Shown: piece after piece, positions 5,370 to 5,407 of the stretch
Layout of the letters: each line of letters opens with the position of its first letter
Numbering within the stretch: position 1 is the first letter of the stretch
Source of the DNA: Acidimicrobiia bacterium
GTDB taxonomy: Bacteria > Actinomycetota > Acidimicrobiia > Spongiisociales > SHLN01
Reading direction: 5' to 3'
DNA: 5,407 nucleotides
Assembly (NCBI GenBank): GCA_004283105.1
Contig: SHLN01000183.1
Location: 1-5,407 of the forward strand
Program-made: the position numbers and the translations under genes
Notes under the pieces: generated by a model
What the model was told of the DNA's origin: nothing
The model's database searches: none
What the model saw: the letters and a program-made list of their open reading frames with translations, nothing else

Positions 5370-5407
5370 GAGGGACGAGGGACGAGGGCCGAGGGACGAG
5401 GGACGAG
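5370..5407. repeat. 7-bp tandem repeat (GAGGGAC), at least 5.4 copies, running off the window
   Basis: Units GAGGGAC stand at 5370-5376, 5377-5383, 5391-5397 and 5398-5404. A one-base variant GAGGGCC is at 5384-5390, and a partial GAG ends the window. Five GGG runs separated by 4 nt fit the G3-N1-7 pattern of a G-quadruplex on this strand. The array lies upstream of relBE with no gene visible around it. Its true length is unknown because the window ends inside it. Confidence 0.85.

Noticed and set aside
5280..5407. CRISPR or insertion-sequence end at the right edge
   Set aside because: The 7-bp units lack spacers, and no terminal inverted repeat, transposase or target duplication is visible.

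Overview
The window looks like chromosomal DNA from a high-GC bacterium, most likely an actinobacterium, possibly of the Acidimicrobiia type. I infer this from strong G/C bias at third codon positions, a TadE/TadG-type pilus gene pair, a RelBE module very similar in layout and motifs to the mycobacterial RelE/RelB proteins, and several genes whose -10 hexamer lies only 6-7 nt from the start codon, as expected for leaderless mRNAs. The taxonomic call is inference; there is no rRNA or other marker here.

Layout. Positions 1-1654 hold the end of a Flp/Tad pilus operon: the last codons of an unidentified upstream gene, a TadE-like minor pseudopilin, and a TadG-like exported protein. They are joined by 4-nt and 16-nt overlaps and are probably translated together. 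After 16 nt comes an IU-type nucleoside ribohydrolase (1671-2606) with a complete active site and a probable leaderless promoter of its own. A 54-nt gap with a -10-like hexamer and a good Shine-Dalgarno leads to a 565-residue class V (cysteine-desulfurase-like) PLP enzyme (2661-4358). It keeps the PLP lysine and a cysteine aligned with the SufS catalytic cysteine, and has a C-terminal extension of about 95 residues.

The stop codon of the PLP enzyme lies inside a perfect 14-bp inverted repeat with a 3-nt loop (4349-4379), which marks the transcription unit end. A small hydrophobic orphan protein follows (4418-4696), again with a leaderless-type promoter. On the opposite strand, converging on it, is a complete type II toxin-antitoxin operon: RelB-like antitoxin (4992-5279) then RelE-like toxin (4720-4995), overlapping by GTGA, behind a near-consensus promoter with two small palindromes. 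The window ends inside a 7-bp tandem repeat (GAGGGAC) that also fits a G-quadruplex pattern.

The genes do not form one pathway. They read as a pilus operon tail, two independent metabolic genes, an orphan membrane protein and an addiction/stress module. I see no convincing wholly new multi-gene system; the most unusual items are the extended desulfurase-like enzyme, the perfect hairpin over its stop codon, and the terminal heptamer array.
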